From Alphaproteobacteria bacterium (GTDB lineage: Bacteria; Pseudomonadota; Alphaproteobacteria; UBA2966): a stretch of 64,000 nucleotides of DNA. Of the stretch, positions 7,500-16,624 are shown piece after piece (position 1 is the first letter of the stretch; each line of letters starts with the position of its first letter). Position numbers and translations under genes: made by a program. The notes beneath the pieces were generated by a model that did no database searches, was not told the origin of the DNA, and saw nothing but the letters and a program-made list of their open reading frames with translations. Where the stretch lies: contig JABIFY010000107.1 in assembly GCA_018650465.1 (NCBI GenBank), forward strand, positions 53,180 through 117,179. Reading direction: 5' to 3'.

Positions 7500-9902
7500 T
7501 TAATAAAGCCCGCCGGTACCGGAACGTGCCCTTGTGCCCGGCGCTATGGCCATGGTGCCATCCAGCACTGGTCCTGCCGAAGTTGGCTCTGTACCAGGCC
7601 TGAAGGCTTCCAGGATCGTATTTCTGTCCGATGCCCGCGCCAAAACACCCGTGGAAGCATTCACCCGCACAAGACGGATGCCAGGCGGAATACGGAACGG
7701 AATGGCTGTTTGGCCCTCCAGGGCTTCCAGCATGAAATCACGGAAGATCGGGGCCGCGACCGAGGCCCCCTGCTCCCGCCGACCCAGGGTGCGTGGTTTG
7801 TCAAAACCGCCGTAAACGCCGACCGCCAGATCAGGGGCAAAGCCCATGAACCAGGTATCAACAGAATCGTTGGATGTGCCGGTTTTGCCCGCCAGGGGTT
7901 TCTTCACGGCTTTGACGCGTCTGCCGGTACCCCGTTCAACGGCCCCTTCCAGCATGGACACAACCTGATAGGCAGTCTGGGGATCGACGACCTTGAGGCG
8001 GTCATCCTTGATGGTCGGTGCCGGCTGGCCATTCCAGCGCACGTCCTGACAGAAGGTGCAGGTTCGGCCATCATGTACAAAGACTGTCTTGCCGCGTTTG
8101 TCCTGTATGCGATCAATCAACGTCGGAATAACTTTCTTGCCACCATTAACCAGCATCGCATAGGCAGTGGTCAGACGCGTCAACGTCGTTTCACCCGCCC
8201 CCAGCGCCATGGATAGCATCTCAGGCATATCGTCACTGATGCCAAAACGATTGGCATAATCCCTGACGACTTCCATGCCAATAAACTGGGCCAGACGCAC
8301 GGTCATCAAGTTTCGGGATTTCTCGATACCCAGTCGCAGGGTGCTGGGGCCATAGAACTTTTTGGTATAGTTGGCTGGCTTCCATTTGGGTCTCCCCTCG
8401 CCCTGATCAATGACAAAGGGCGCATCCAGCACCAGACTGGCAGGCGTAAAACCATTTTCCAAAGCGGCGGCATAGATAAAGGGCTTGAAGGCAGAACCTG
8501 GTTGCCGCCGGGCTTGCGTTGCACGATTGAATTCACTGCCACTAAAGTCATAGCCGCCAACCATGGCAAGGACACGTCCCGTATGAGGATCCATCGCCAC
8601 CAGCCCACCCTGGATTTGTGGGATTTGCCGCAAGCCATAGAACCCGCGATGTTCGCCGGGCAGTTCCTCGATGGGCACAATATCGCCAACTTTGACGACA
8701 TCCCGCGGCCACTTGGGTTTGGGGCCAACACGCTGACCTTTGGCCCAGGCTCTGGCCCAGGTAAGTTCAGTCATGGGGATAATGCCGATGGCACCGCTGG
8801 CCAGACCAACTTCAACGCCCTCTTCCATCAAAGTCAGAATGACGCCCATCTTCCAATCGCCAAGACTGCCGGGTTTGGACACAGCGCCAAGTTTTTCTGC
8901 CCAGTCGTAACCAATTTCCATTGTGCCCAGAGGCCCGCGCCAGCCATGACGGCGGTCATAGCTGATCAAACCATTCCGCAAGACCCGCTGAGCGATCTTC
9001 TGCAGTCGGGGGTCAAGCGTTGTGCGGACCGACAGCCCACCTTCATAAAGACCGGCTTCACCATAGCGTTCGATCAACTGGCGACGGACTTCTTCGGTAA
9101 AGTGTTCGGCGGAAACAAACTCGGTCTCCCGGCCCCGTCGAATGCCAAGCGGCAAAGCCCGCGCCCATTCGGCCTCCCGTTCGGTGACAACGCCGTCTTT
9201 AAGCATACGCCCGATCACCCAGTTACGCCGGGCTGTGGCGGCCTCGGGGCGGCGGATCGGGTGGTAGTTGTTGGGGGCCTTGGGCAAAGCCGCCAGAAAG
9301 GCCGTTTCCTCGAGGGTTAATTGATCAAGCGGCTTGTCAAAATAGGCCAGGCCCGCCGCTGCAACACCATAAGCGCCAAAACCCAGATAAATTTCGTTCA
9401 GGTAAAGCTCGAGAATACGGTCCTTGCTGATGGCGCGCTCGATGCGAAAGGCAAGTATGGCTTCCTTGGCTTTGCGCTCAATCGATACTTCGTTGGTCAA
9501 CAGGAAGTTCTTGGCCACTTGCTGGGTGATTGTCGAGGCGCCGACAGGACGGCGGTTGCGGGCAAAGTTGGCGATATTTGTCAGAGTGGCACGGGCAATG
9601 CTGAAAAAATCAACGCCGGAATGAGAGTAGAAATTTGAGTCTTCTGCCGACATAAAGGCCCGGATCACACGCTTGGGGATCGCTTCGATGGGCACAAACA
9701 CCCGTTTCTCGCGGGCATATTCGGCTAACAAACCACCATCACCTGCGTGTATTCGGGTCACCGTCGGTGGCTCATATGTTGCCAGCTGCTGGTAGTCCGG
9801 CAGTCCACGGCCATAATGATAGAGACCCCAGACAACGACACCAACGCCTGACAGGGTTACCAGGACAATCATTCCAAACATGGCGGCAAAGAACTTGATC
9901 AT
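7500..9902 (-). CDS. mrcA: Penicillin-binding protein 1A (bifunctional transglycosylase/transpeptidase)
   Basis: An 800-residue inner-membrane enzyme that polymerises and cross-links peptidoglycan. An N-terminal signal anchor (about 5-27) precedes the GT51 transglycosylase domain, with catalytic Glu87 in the EDSNFYSHSG motif and the GASTITQQVAKN block. A middle OB-like region follows, then the transpeptidase domain with active-site Ser470 (SAFK), the SRN motif and KTGTS. Length and motif order are normal for alphaproteobacterial PBP1A. An AmiC-type amidase gene lies 186 bases upstream on the same strand, which groups wall synthesis with wall splitting. ATG 9902 is followed directly by the membrane anchor. 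Confidence 0.96.
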   Translation of the reverse strand: MIKFFAAMFGMIVLVTLSGVGVVVWGLYHYGRGLPDYQQLATYEPPTVTRIHAGDGGLLAEYAREKRVFVPIEAIPKRVIRAFMSAEDSNFYSHSGVDFFSIARATLTNIANFARNRRPVGASTITQQVAKNFLLTNEVSIERKAKEAILAFRIERAISKDRILELYLNEIYLGFGAYGVAAAGLAYFDKPLDQLTLEETAFLAALPKAPNNYHPIRRPEAATARRNWVIGRMLKDGVVTEREAEWARALPLGIRRGRETEFVSAEHFTEEVRRQLIERYGEAGLYEGGLSVRTTLDPRLQKIAQRVLRNGLISYDRRHGWRGPLGTMEIGYDWAEKLGAVSKPGSLGDWKMGVILTLMEEGVEVGLASGAIGIIPMTELTWARAWAKGQRVGPKPKWPRDVVKVGDIVPIEELPGEHRGFYGLRQIPQIQGGLVAMDPHTGRVLAMVGGYDFSGSEFNRATQARRQPGSAFKPFIYAAALENGFTPASLVLDAPFVIDQGEGRPKWKPANYTKKFYGPSTLRLGIEKSRNLMTVRLAQFIGMEVVRDYANRFGISDDMPEMLSMALGAGETTLTRLTTAYAMLVNGGKKVIPTLIDRIQDKRGKTVFVHDGRTCTFCQDVRWNGQPAPTIKDDRLKVVDPQTAYQVVSMLEGAVERGTGRRVKAVKKPLAGKTGTSNDSVDTWFMGFAPDLAVGVYGGFDKPRTLGRREQGASVAAPIFRDFMLEALEGQTAIPFRIPPGIRLVRVNASTGVLARASDRNTILEAFRPGTEPTSAGPVLDGTMAIAPGTRARSGTGGLY

Positions 9903-9955
9903 ATTTCTGTTGTTGTCTGGTTCATTTTGAGAGCGAGGAAGCTTCTGCGATTACG

Positions 9956-10050
9956 GCGATTCCGACTTTATCGGAATCGCGTCTGCATTGATATTTGGCG
10001 CGTACATTGAGTTTAAAGCAACGCTGCGTTTCCGTGAAACCCGGAAACGC
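9956..10050. repeat. Pair of related hairpins between the amidase and PBP1A genes
   Basis: Two perfect stems stand 61 bases apart: GCGATTCCGA (9956-9965) with TCGGAATCGC (9971-9980), and GCGTTTCCG (10026-10034) with CGGAAACGC (10042-10050). The stems differ by little more than one base. Neither has a T-run on the minus strand, so they look more like REP-type or RNA-processing hairpins than terminators. Confidence 0.6.
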
Positions 10051-10088
10051 TCTATCGTTTGAATATGGCATGGATAAGGCAATAGACA

Positions 10089-11339
10089 TCATCGTTTGAC
10101 AAAATAGCTGTTAATGGCGCGGGTCAGCGCCGTGACCAGGGCCGCGCGACGGCGGGAGGATCGCAGGATGCGTTCGTCTTCCCGATTTGAAAGGTAGCCC
10201 ATTTCCACCAGCACTGACGGCACGTCAGGTGCCTTGAGAACAGCAAATCCGGCAAAGCGATGGCTGCGGCGTAAAACTTTGACGCTTTTGGCCAGTTCAT
10301 CAATAACCTGGCTGGCAAATGTCGCAGAAAGGTTCATGGTTTCACGCTGGGCCAGATCAATCAGGATATTGGCCACATCCTTGCTTTGATGACCAAAATC
10401 CATGCCGGCAATGATATCAGCCTTGTTTTCCTTCGCGGCCAGGGCGGCGGCTTCCTTGTCCGAGGATTTTTCGGACAGGGTATAAACACTGGCACCCCGG
10501 ACACTACGTTTTCGAATACTGTCTGCATGAAGGGACATGAATAAATCCCCCTTCGCCGCCCTGCCCCGTGCCACACGGTTTCGAAGACGCACAAAAACAT
10601 CCCGGTCCCGTGTCATCACAACCTTGTAGCGACCTGTAGCCAGGAGTTTTTTGCGAAGCTCCAGTGCGACTGCCAGGGTGACTTCTTTTTCGTGACTGCC
10701 GCTGGCCCCGATAGTACCCGGATCAACGCCGCCATGCCCGGCATCGATCACGATCACCGGCTTGGGGTTGGCCTTGCGGGCCCTGCTGGTTTGCAACGGT
10801 GTCGTTTTTTTGGAGGGCTTTGCAGCAGGCTTTGACTTTGGTGTTGCGATCAAACGCCTGAAGTCACCGGACTGAACGGCGACCAGATCAACAACAAAGC
10901 GATATTTCGACGACCCCTTGGGCGGCAGAATGAAGGCCCTGTGCACTTTGACCGGATTTGTTACGTCAATAACAATGCGCGATGTGCCTGCTTCGAACAG
11001 ACCAAACCGCATACCCTTGATCAAACCTTTGTGATATTGCGCGTCCGGTCGGGTCTGCCAGGCCACCTCAGGTAAATCGATGACCACGCGATAAGGTTTG
11101 TCGAGAACAAAGACCTGAAAATCAACTCCTTGGGTCATATCCAGGACCAGTCGGGTCTTGTCTGTATGCACACCGGTTCGCACACTGGTGACGACGGCCT
11201 GTTCCGCCAAGGCAGAAGAAACCTGGAAAAGGCCCGCCAACACAGGCAAACACACCATGATAGTGCGCAAAAGATTTGATCCTGGCACGTTTTCCGGGCA
11301 AAAAAGTCCTTGACGGATCTTGCGGAGTATCAGCAACAT
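10089..11339 (-). CDS. N-acetylmuramoyl-L-alanine amidase (AMIN + Amidase_3), AmiC-type
   Basis: A periplasmic zinc amidase that cuts the glycan-peptide bond to separate daughter cells. From the chosen start the protein is 416 residues: a signal segment (hydrophobic VCLPVLAGLFQVSSALA near 29-45), an AMIN domain (about 47-150), a Lys/Pro linker, and a catalytic Amidase_3 domain with IDAGHGGVDPG, an HEKEV zinc-ligand block, SLHAD and the terminal VEMGYLSN glutamate. ATG 11339 is preferred because AAAGG lies about 9 bases upstream and a TATAAT lies about 60 bases upstream; the longer in-frame start would precede that promoter. ATG 11258, directly before the hydrophobic core, remains possible. 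Confidence 0.92.
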   Translation of the reverse strand: MLLILRKIRQGLFCPENVPGSNLLRTIMVCLPVLAGLFQVSSALAEQAVVTSVRTGVHTDKTRLVLDMTQGVDFQVFVLDKPYRVVIDLPEVAWQTRPDAQYHKGLIKGMRFGLFEAGTSRIVIDVTNPVKVHRAFILPPKGSSKYRFVVDLVAVQSGDFRRLIATPKSKPAAKPSKKTTPLQTSRARKANPKPVIVIDAGHGGVDPGTIGASGSHEKEVTLAVALELRKKLLATGRYKVVMTRDRDVFVRLRNRVARGRAAKGDLFMSLHADSIRKRSVRGASVYTLSEKSSDKEAAALAAKENKADIIAGMDFGHQSKDVANILIDLAQRETMNLSATFASQVIDELAKSVKVLRRSHRFAGFAVLKAPDVPSVLVEMGYLSNREDERILRSSRRRAALVTALTRAINSYFVKR

Positions 11340-11399
11340 GTAGCGTGGCCTTTGGTCATTACCACCACATATAATGCAAAATGACCAGATTTGGCAATC

Positions 11400-11405
11400 A
11401 TTATA
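11400..11405 (-). promoter_or_regulatory. Candidate -10 element for the amidase gene
   Basis: A perfect TATAAT is read on the minus strand 60 bases before ATG 11339. No good TTGACA lies at 16-18 bases, so the call is weak. It is still useful because it argues against the longer amidase start at 11435. Confidence 0.3.
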
Positions 11406-11740
11406 CAATTTTATCAGGTCGTAAGGAGACAACAACAGGCGGCGAGAAGTAAATCAGTTTTGATATGGCTATTCTGGCAAACTGTGTCTATGATGCCGCT
11501 GCGAATCTCTGCGGTCAGCTTGAGCCTGAGTATATGGGAACAAGCGGCGCGGAAACCGATGAAGGAGCAAGAAGGCAGGAAAACGGGGGTTTGTGAACGT
11601 GACGAACCAGGGATTATTTCCCTGATAGTGGTTCACATGACGTTTGAAAAAGCGTTTTTCCGTTAGCCTGACACCGAACTTCCAACCGGTTACCGGCGCT
11701 CAAGACGATGCAGGGTTAATTTGAACTGCGATACTGGCCC

Positions 11741-11766
11741 CTGACAAACCGCGGTGCGGTTGTCAG
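11741..11766 (+). promoter_or_regulatory. rne leader hairpin 1
   Basis: CTGACA-A-ACCGC (11741-11752) pairs with GCGGTTGTCAG (11756-11766): 11 base pairs with one bulged A and a three-base loop. In enterobacteria, a stem-loop in the rne 5' leader is bound by RNase E for feedback control of its own mRNA; a similar role here is inference. Confidence 0.5.
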
Positions 11767-11837
11767 TGTTTGCTACTCCCCGATGAATTCGGGTCAGCAG
11801 GCTTGGTGCACCAGTGTTGCCACTTACATAGCGGCTT

Positions 11838-11868
11838 CCCGCCGGTTGTTGTTCGCGCGAACAGCGGG
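11838..11868 (+). promoter_or_regulatory. rne leader hairpin 2, adjacent to the ribosome site
   Basis: A perfect 14-base palindrome TGTTCGCGCGAACA (11850-11863) is enclosed by CCCGC (11838-11842) and GCGGG (11864-11868). The structure ends seven bases before AAAGGTG, the ribosome-binding sequence of rne, so it could control access to it. The palindrome could instead be an operator. Confidence 0.5.
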
Positions 11869-11888
11869 ATGTCCAAAGGTGTTAGCTT

Positions 11889-14510
11889 ATGGCTACGCGT
11901 ATGTTAATTGACGCGGCCCACCCTGAAGAAACCAGGGTTGTCGTTGTCCGGGGCACTCGCCTCGAAGAATTTGATTTTGAGTCTGCGACCAAGCAACAGC
12001 TCAAAGGCAATATTTATCTGGCAAAAGTCACACGGGTTGAACCGTCGCTGCAAGCGGCGTTCGTCGACTATGGTGGAAACCGCCACGGCTTTTTGCCCTT
12101 CAATGAAATCCATCCGGACTATTACCAGATCCCCATTGCTGACCGTCAGGCCTTGCTTGAGCAGGAAGCCTGGGAAGGTGCAGCGGAAGTTGCCGAAGAC
12201 GAAGCCGCTGCCGGGCGTTCAGCTGATTCAAACGGCGACAGTGACAATGCGGATGCAAATTCTGAAGTCACAGAGATTGAAATCAGTGACGGTGCCACGG
12301 AAATCCAGGGTGAAGCTGAAGACGGTGATGACAGTGAAACTGTCGCGGCTGCCGATAGCGGCGAAACAGCAACTGATGCAGATTCTGGAATTGAAGTTTC
12401 CCAAGATGCTGAAAATGACGACGGCGCTTCTGATGCCGACGTTGAGGCCCAGACAGCCGATGACGACAGTGCCGATGCTGCTGGTGAAAAAGTGCGCAAA
12501 TCTGTTGAGGCTTTGGGCGGGGACGAACTGGATGAAGTCATTCAGCCACGCCGTCGTGCCCAGCGCCGCTACAAAATCCAGGAAGTCATCAAGCGTCGCC
12601 AAATCATTCTGGTACAGGTCGTCAAGGAAGAGCGCGGCAACAAGGGCGCTGCACTGACCACCTATCTGTCACTGGCTGGCCGCTATTGTGTATTGATGCC
12701 CAACACAGCACGTGGTGGCGGTGTCAGTCGCAAGATTACGTCGCAGTCGGATCGCAAAAAACTGAAGTCCATCATCGATGGACTGTCGGTGCCGGAAGGC
12801 ATGGGCCTGATTGTCCGCACGGCCGGACAGGCACGCAGCAAAGCCGAAATCAAACGCGATTACGAATATCTGTTGCGCCTGTGGGACAGTGTGCGGGCGC
12901 TGACGCTGGAGAGCACGGCCCCTGCCCTGACGTACGAGGAAGCCAATCTGATCAAACGATCGATCCGTGATCTTTATACCAAAGAGATCGACGAGGTTCT
13001 GGTCGAAGGTGAAGAAGGTTACAAGGCCGCCAAAAACTTCATGAAAATGTTGATGCCGTCCCACGCAAAACGGGTTCAGCCTTATATAGATCGCATTCCC
13101 CTGTTCCATCGCTACAAGGTCGAACAGCAATTTGATTCCATGCACAGCCCGACGGTTCAATTAAAGTCCGGCGGCTATATTGTGATCAGTCCAACAGAAG
13201 CCCTTGTGGCTATCGATGTGAACTCCGGTCGTTCGACCAAGGAACGCAACATCGAAGAAACAGCCTATCGCACGAACCTGGAAGCAGCTGAAGAAGTTGC
13301 CCGCCAGTTACGTCTGCGCGATCTGGCCGGACTTGTTGTGATCGATTTCATCGATATGGACGAATCACGCAATGCCCGCAATGTTGAACGCCGCATCAAG
13401 GATAAACTGAAGTCAGACCGCGCCCGCATTCAGGTCGGTCGCATCAGTCCTTTTGGTCTGCTGGAAATGTCGCGTCAGCGTCTGCGGCCAAGTTTGCAAG
13501 AAGCCAGCACAGAGGTTTGTAATCACTGCGAAGGCACGGGCGTTGTCCGTTCCATCGAAAGCTCTGCCCTTCACCTGCTGCGCGCCATCGAAGAAGAAGG
13601 CATTCGCGGTCGGGCTGCGGAAATCAATGTGCACGCCGCCACGGCAGTTGCGATTTACCTTCTTAATCAGAAACGCTCGTCCGTGCTGACACTTGAAGAA
13701 CGCTTCAACATGGATATTTCGGTTGCAGCAGACGAAAGTCTTGTGCCACCGGATTTCCGCATGGAACGTTTGCACAGTCGCAGCGACGACGAAATGGAAG
13801 CCATTGCGTCTGACGTTGTCAGCATGGTCGCCTACGATGATCCTGAAGACGACGTTGAAGAAGAAGTCACGGAAACCCGCGACGAAGAAAGCGACGAAGG
13901 TGCTGCGAAAAAGCGTCGGCGTCGTGGCAAGCGCGGGGGCCGTCGCAGACGTGGCGCCAACGAAGAAGAAACGTCAACGGAAGAAAACAGTAACGGTGAT
14001 GCCGCCGAAGCCAAACCTTCTGAATCAAAGGCTTCTGAAGAAGCCTCTTCGACAGAAAATACGCCGGAGAATACTGAAGAAGGCGAAAAAGAAGACAAGC
14101 CTCGTCGCCGTCGCCGTCGTCCACGTCGTCGCAGAGGTGCCGCCAACAACAATGCGGAACCAGGTGCTGAGGCAACTGCTGAAGCAAGTACAGAGACTGC
14201 CGAGGGAAGTACGGCAGTGGCGACGGAAAATGCTGAACCGGTTGTGGCTGAAGTTGCTTCTGAGAAAGCCCCGGAAGTTGAAACGGCTGAACCAGTTGCT
14301 GCTGAGCCTGTTGCAGTTGAACCTTTTGTTGAAGAAACAGTAGCGCCGATTGCTGCTGTTGAAACGACACCGGTTGAAGTATCTGAGCCAGAACCCGCAG
14401 CCGCGGTTGTTGAACCTGTTAACACGGATCCGGTAACTGTCTCAGCAGGTGGCGCAGAAGAAAAAGAAGAAGCCAAACCCCGTAAAAGGGGTTGGTGGCG
14501 TCGCGACTGA
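11889..14510 (+). CDS. rne: Ribonuclease E
   Basis: The endoribonuclease scaffold of the RNA degradosome, 873 residues. The S1 domain starts at about residue 35 and is interrupted by a very acidic Asp/Glu/Ala insert (about 97-218) before RRYKIQEVIKRRQIIL resumes it. The DNase I-like catalytic core has the metal-binding Asp443 (AIDVNSG) and Asp486 (VVIDFIDMD). The zinc link is CNHC (Cys544 and Cys547). The C-terminal third is disordered, with Arg-rich blocks (KKRRRRGKRGGRRRRG, then a second PRRRRRR block) separated by acidic Ala/Glu/Pro tracts; the protein ends in RGWWRRD. The acidic insert and Arg islands are known in alphaproteobacterial RNase E and are probable RNA- and partner-binding sites. 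ATG 11889 has AAAGGTG about 7 bases upstream. Confidence 0.97.
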   Translation: MATRMLIDAAHPEETRVVVVRGTRLEEFDFESATKQQLKGNIYLAKVTRVEPSLQAAFVDYGGNRHGFLPFNEIHPDYYQIPIADRQALLEQEAWEGAAEVAEDEAAAGRSADSNGDSDNADANSEVTEIEISDGATEIQGEAEDGDDSETVAAADSGETATDADSGIEVSQDAENDDGASDADVEAQTADDDSADAAGEKVRKSVEALGGDELDEVIQPRRRAQRRYKIQEVIKRRQIILVQVVKEERGNKGAALTTYLSLAGRYCVLMPNTARGGGVSRKITSQSDRKKLKSIIDGLSVPEGMGLIVRTAGQARSKAEIKRDYEYLLRLWDSVRALTLESTAPALTYEEANLIKRSIRDLYTKEIDEVLVEGEEGYKAAKNFMKMLMPSHAKRVQPYIDRIPLFHRYKVEQQFDSMHSPTVQLKSGGYIVISPTEALVAIDVNSGRSTKERNIEETAYRTNLEAAEEVARQLRLRDLAGLVVIDFIDMDESRNARNVERRIKDKLKSDRARIQVGRISPFGLLEMSRQRLRPSLQEASTEVCNHCEGTGVVRSIESSALHLLRAIEEEGIRGRAAEINVHAATAVAIYLLNQKRSSVLTLEERFNMDISVAADESLVPPDFRMERLHSRSDDEMEAIASDVVSMVAYDDPEDDVEEEVTETRDEESDEGAAKKRRRRGKRGGRRRRGANEEETSTEENSNGDAAEAKPSESKASEEASSTENTPENTEEGEKEDKPRRRRRRPRRRRGAANNNAEPGAEATAEASTETAEGSTAVATENAEPVVAEVASEKAPEVETAEPVAAEPVAVEPFVEETVAPIAAVETTPVEVSEPEPAAAVVEPVNTDPVTVSAGGAEEKEEAKPRKRGWWRRD

Positions 14511-14561
14511 TTGTTTTTGGTCGCACGATATTAGTTGCACGTGCCATTCGCACGACAAATC

Positions 14562-14593
14562 AAAGGGGACAGTCCAGGCTGTCCCCTTTTTTT
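14562..14593. terminator. Bidirectional terminator between rne and maiA
   Basis: AAAGGGGACAG (14562-14572) pairs perfectly with CTGTCCCCTTT (14579-14589), with a six-base loop and a T-run to 14593. On the minus strand the stem is followed by TTTGATTT, so it can also stop the convergent DUF3750-maiA transcript. Confidence 0.93.
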
Positions 14594-14601
14594 ATGACCG
14601 T

Positions 14602-15240
14602 CTATTCATTATCCGGCTGGTTATCTGGATGCGCCTGCTGGAAGGCTTCCAGTTCCTGGCAGGCATCATGGATTCGCATGACGGTCGGATAGGCCGACAC
14701 ATCGCAATCAAATCGCTGGGCGTTGTAAATTTGCGGTATCAGAAAAACATCGGCGAGGCTTAATTCATCACCATGGCAATAGGTGCCTGTAAGTGGACTG
14801 TCGGATACCATAGCTTCAAAGCCGCCCAGACCGGCGGCGATCCAGTGCTGGTACCAGCGCATCTTTTGGACATCACTCAAACCCATATCGTTGACCAGAT
14901 AGTTCAGCACACTGATGTTATTCAGGGGGTGGATATCGCAGGCGACGATTTGGCACAGAGACCGTACCCTGGAACGTCCGGCTGCACCTGCAGGCAGCAG
15001 TTTCACGCCCGGCCCGGTTTCTTCCAAATATTCGGCGATGGCCATGGATTGCGTGATAACGGTTTCCCCGTCCAGCAATGCCGGGACACGCCCTTGCGGA
15101 TTAAGTTCCAGATATCCTGGTTGCAGATGTTCACCCTTGCGCAGGGAAACAAACTGCTGGTCGCAATCAATGCCTTTCAGATTCAGGGCGATGCGAATGC
15201 GGTAAGCAGCGGAAGAACGGAAGAAGCCATAGAGTTTCAT
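14602..15240 (-). CDS. maiA: Maleylacetoacetate isomerase (zeta-class glutathione transferase)
   Basis: Isomerises maleylacetoacetate to fumarylacetoacetate with glutathione, in tyrosine/homogentisate breakdown. The 212-residue protein has the zeta-class signature near its start (FFRSSAAYRIRIALNLKG, with the active serines at 9-10), then the thioredoxin-like GSH site (NPQGRVPAL, QSMAIAEYLEE) and an all-helical C-terminal domain. ATG 15240 is chosen because MKLYGFF is the usual start and AGGA lies 8 bases upstream. No other homogentisate-pathway gene is in the window. The DUF3750 gene lies 72 bases upstream on the same strand. Confidence 0.92.
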   Translation of the reverse strand: MKLYGFFRSSAAYRIRIALNLKGIDCDQQFVSLRKGEHLQPGYLELNPQGRVPALLDGETVITQSMAIAEYLEETGPGVKLLPAGAAGRSRVRSLCQIVACDIHPLNNISVLNYLVNDMGLSDVQKMRWYQHWIAAGLGGFEAMVSDSPLTGTYCHGDELSLADVFLIPQIYNAQRFDCDVSAYPTVMRIHDACQELEAFQQAHPDNQPDNE

Positions 15241-15312
15241 AATCAAATCCTGTTTTGATCTATTCCGGCTGATTGTTGCCCCATTGTCAACGCTATGGGC
15301 CAACGTCATGGG

Positions 15313-16107
15313 TCAACGCCAACCGATACGACCTATGCCTGGCAACTTGATGGCAAGTGGACTGGGATCAAGACCAAAGGCTGCCCCCAGAACATTGACT
15401 TCAATGCCCTCCTCTCGACCTGCCAGGATGCCGAACAGCCCGCCCAGGGAAAACTGGAAGCCCCGCCCACCTGGTGGTACGGAGAATACGTCGCTATCAC
15501 CAAGGTAATCCTTGCCCACAGCAGTGACCGGTAATCGCAAGCCGAGGTCTGGAACCTGACGCCCGATCCAGGCCGTAAAACTGTTTGAATTGGGCCCAGG
15601 CCAGGTGCGGTATTGATCTGCCCAGGGATAGCGCGCCACTGCACTCTGGATCTTGCTGATCAACTCGGCAGCCTTGGGGCCACGGATGTCCGTCAATAAT
15701 TCCGGTTTGACGGAAAACCAGCGGCCGTCAGGCGTCGCATGACTGATCTTTATGAGGGGTCGGCCATAATATTGCCGCCAGCCAATGACTTCAAACCGCG
15801 TATATTGATCAGCGCCGGCTTTTTTCACCACAATCCAGCTGTGAACGGCAAAAACACCACGCCAGCCCCAGGTTCGGGCGGCATAGGCCTGAATGACGGC
15901 TTCATGGGTTGTCACCGGATTTGGTGCCTGGCCGGTTGCAGCACGGCTGGCCGTGCTCCAGTGAACGGTGCCACGAGCAGCAACCAGGGCTGCGCTGCCC
16001 ATCAAGGGAGCGACCAACAAAGCCATCAACCACCAGGCAATGCGTCGTCGCCAGCGAATATGGCGTGGTTCAATCTTCAAAGGGGCAGTGCTGTTTGCTT
16101 CTGTCAT
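15313..16107 (-). CDS. DUF3750-like membrane-anchored protein
   Basis: 264 residues: a basic N-terminus, one transmembrane segment (about 24-45) and a soluble domain. The domain contains HSWIVVKK, YTRFEVIGW and WPGPNSNSFTAWIGR, which I recognise as the DUF3750 family; its role is not known to me. The HSW...WPGPNSN pattern suggests a conserved pocket with His, Trp and Asn, but no catalytic assignment can be made. It probably shares a transcript with maiA. The 274 bases before its start are AT-rich and likely hold divergent promoters for this gene and the small gene to the right. Confidence 0.75.
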   Translation of the reverse strand: MTEANSTAPLKIEPRHIRWRRRIAWWLMALLVAPLMGSAALVAARGTVHWSTASRAATGQAPNPVTTHEAVIQAYAARTWGWRGVFAVHSWIVVKKAGADQYTRFEVIGWRQYYGRPLIKISHATPDGRWFSVKPELLTDIRGPKAAELISKIQSAVARYPWADQYRTWPGPNSNSFTAWIGRQVPDLGLRLPVTAVGKDYLGDSDVFSVPPGGRGFQFSLGGLFGILAGREEGIEVNVLGAAFGLDPSPLAIKLPGIGRIGWR

Positions 16108-16381
16108 GCAGATTGCCTTTCACAACCCGGATTATGAAGTGGTCCTGTGTATCGTTCAACGTTTGGGCCATTGGCTGATGTTCAAATTTCTGTATGTCAG
16201 AAGTGATTACAAAAAATTTAGAAAAATTTTATGACAATAATAAGTAAATACATATCTATATTTATTAAATACATAAACGATAGTTTTCAAATACTTAAAT
16301 ATCCATATTGATTAATTGAAAGTATGTATTATTATTTACTTGGATCAATACCAGGTAATGCTTTCAACCGGAGGAATTTCA

Positions 16382-16546
16382 ATGTTTTTAGGCAAAACCA
16401 GCAATCCAGAGGCCCCGACGCCAAAGCATAAGATAAAAAAACAGGCGGCAGAAATCCTGCAAAAAATTGAAGAAGCCGTTGCTACGAAAAATGACCCGCT
16501 TGTCATTCGCCAGTTGATCAAATACCGGAACCTCACCAGCACCTGA
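16382..16546 (+). CDS. 54-residue small protein of unknown function
   Basis: A short basic, helical protein (MFLGKTSNPEAP..., with IKKQAAEILQKIEEAVATKN forming an amphipathic helix near 20-39). A very good ribosome site, GGAGGA at 16370-16375, stands seven bases before ATG 16382, which is the main evidence that it is translated. It has no signal peptide or membrane segment. It is not recognised. It lies alone between the divergent DUF3750 gene and aroQ, in a strongly AT-rich stretch. Confidence 0.65.
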   Translation: MFLGKTSNPEAPTPKHKIKKQAAEILQKIEEAVATKNDPLVIRQLIKYRNLTST

Positions 16547-16624
16547 CAGACGTTCATGACACGTGCATCGCGTCCTGGTTAGCCGACGCAAACGTCAAAT
16601 TGCAGATCAGCTTAGGTTCGTCTT

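Larger units (their letters stand above)
11436..11888. other. Long rne leader / intergenic region
   Basis: About 450 bases separate the divergent amidase and RNase E genes. Open stretches here have no ribosome site and look like chance. The last 150 bases hold two strong hairpins described separately, the second ending seven bases before the rne ribosome-binding sequence AAAGGTG. Confidence 0.6.

Noticed and set aside
11391..11666. Open frame in the rne leader
   Set aside because: No ribosome site, low-quality sequence, and it overlaps a structured leader.
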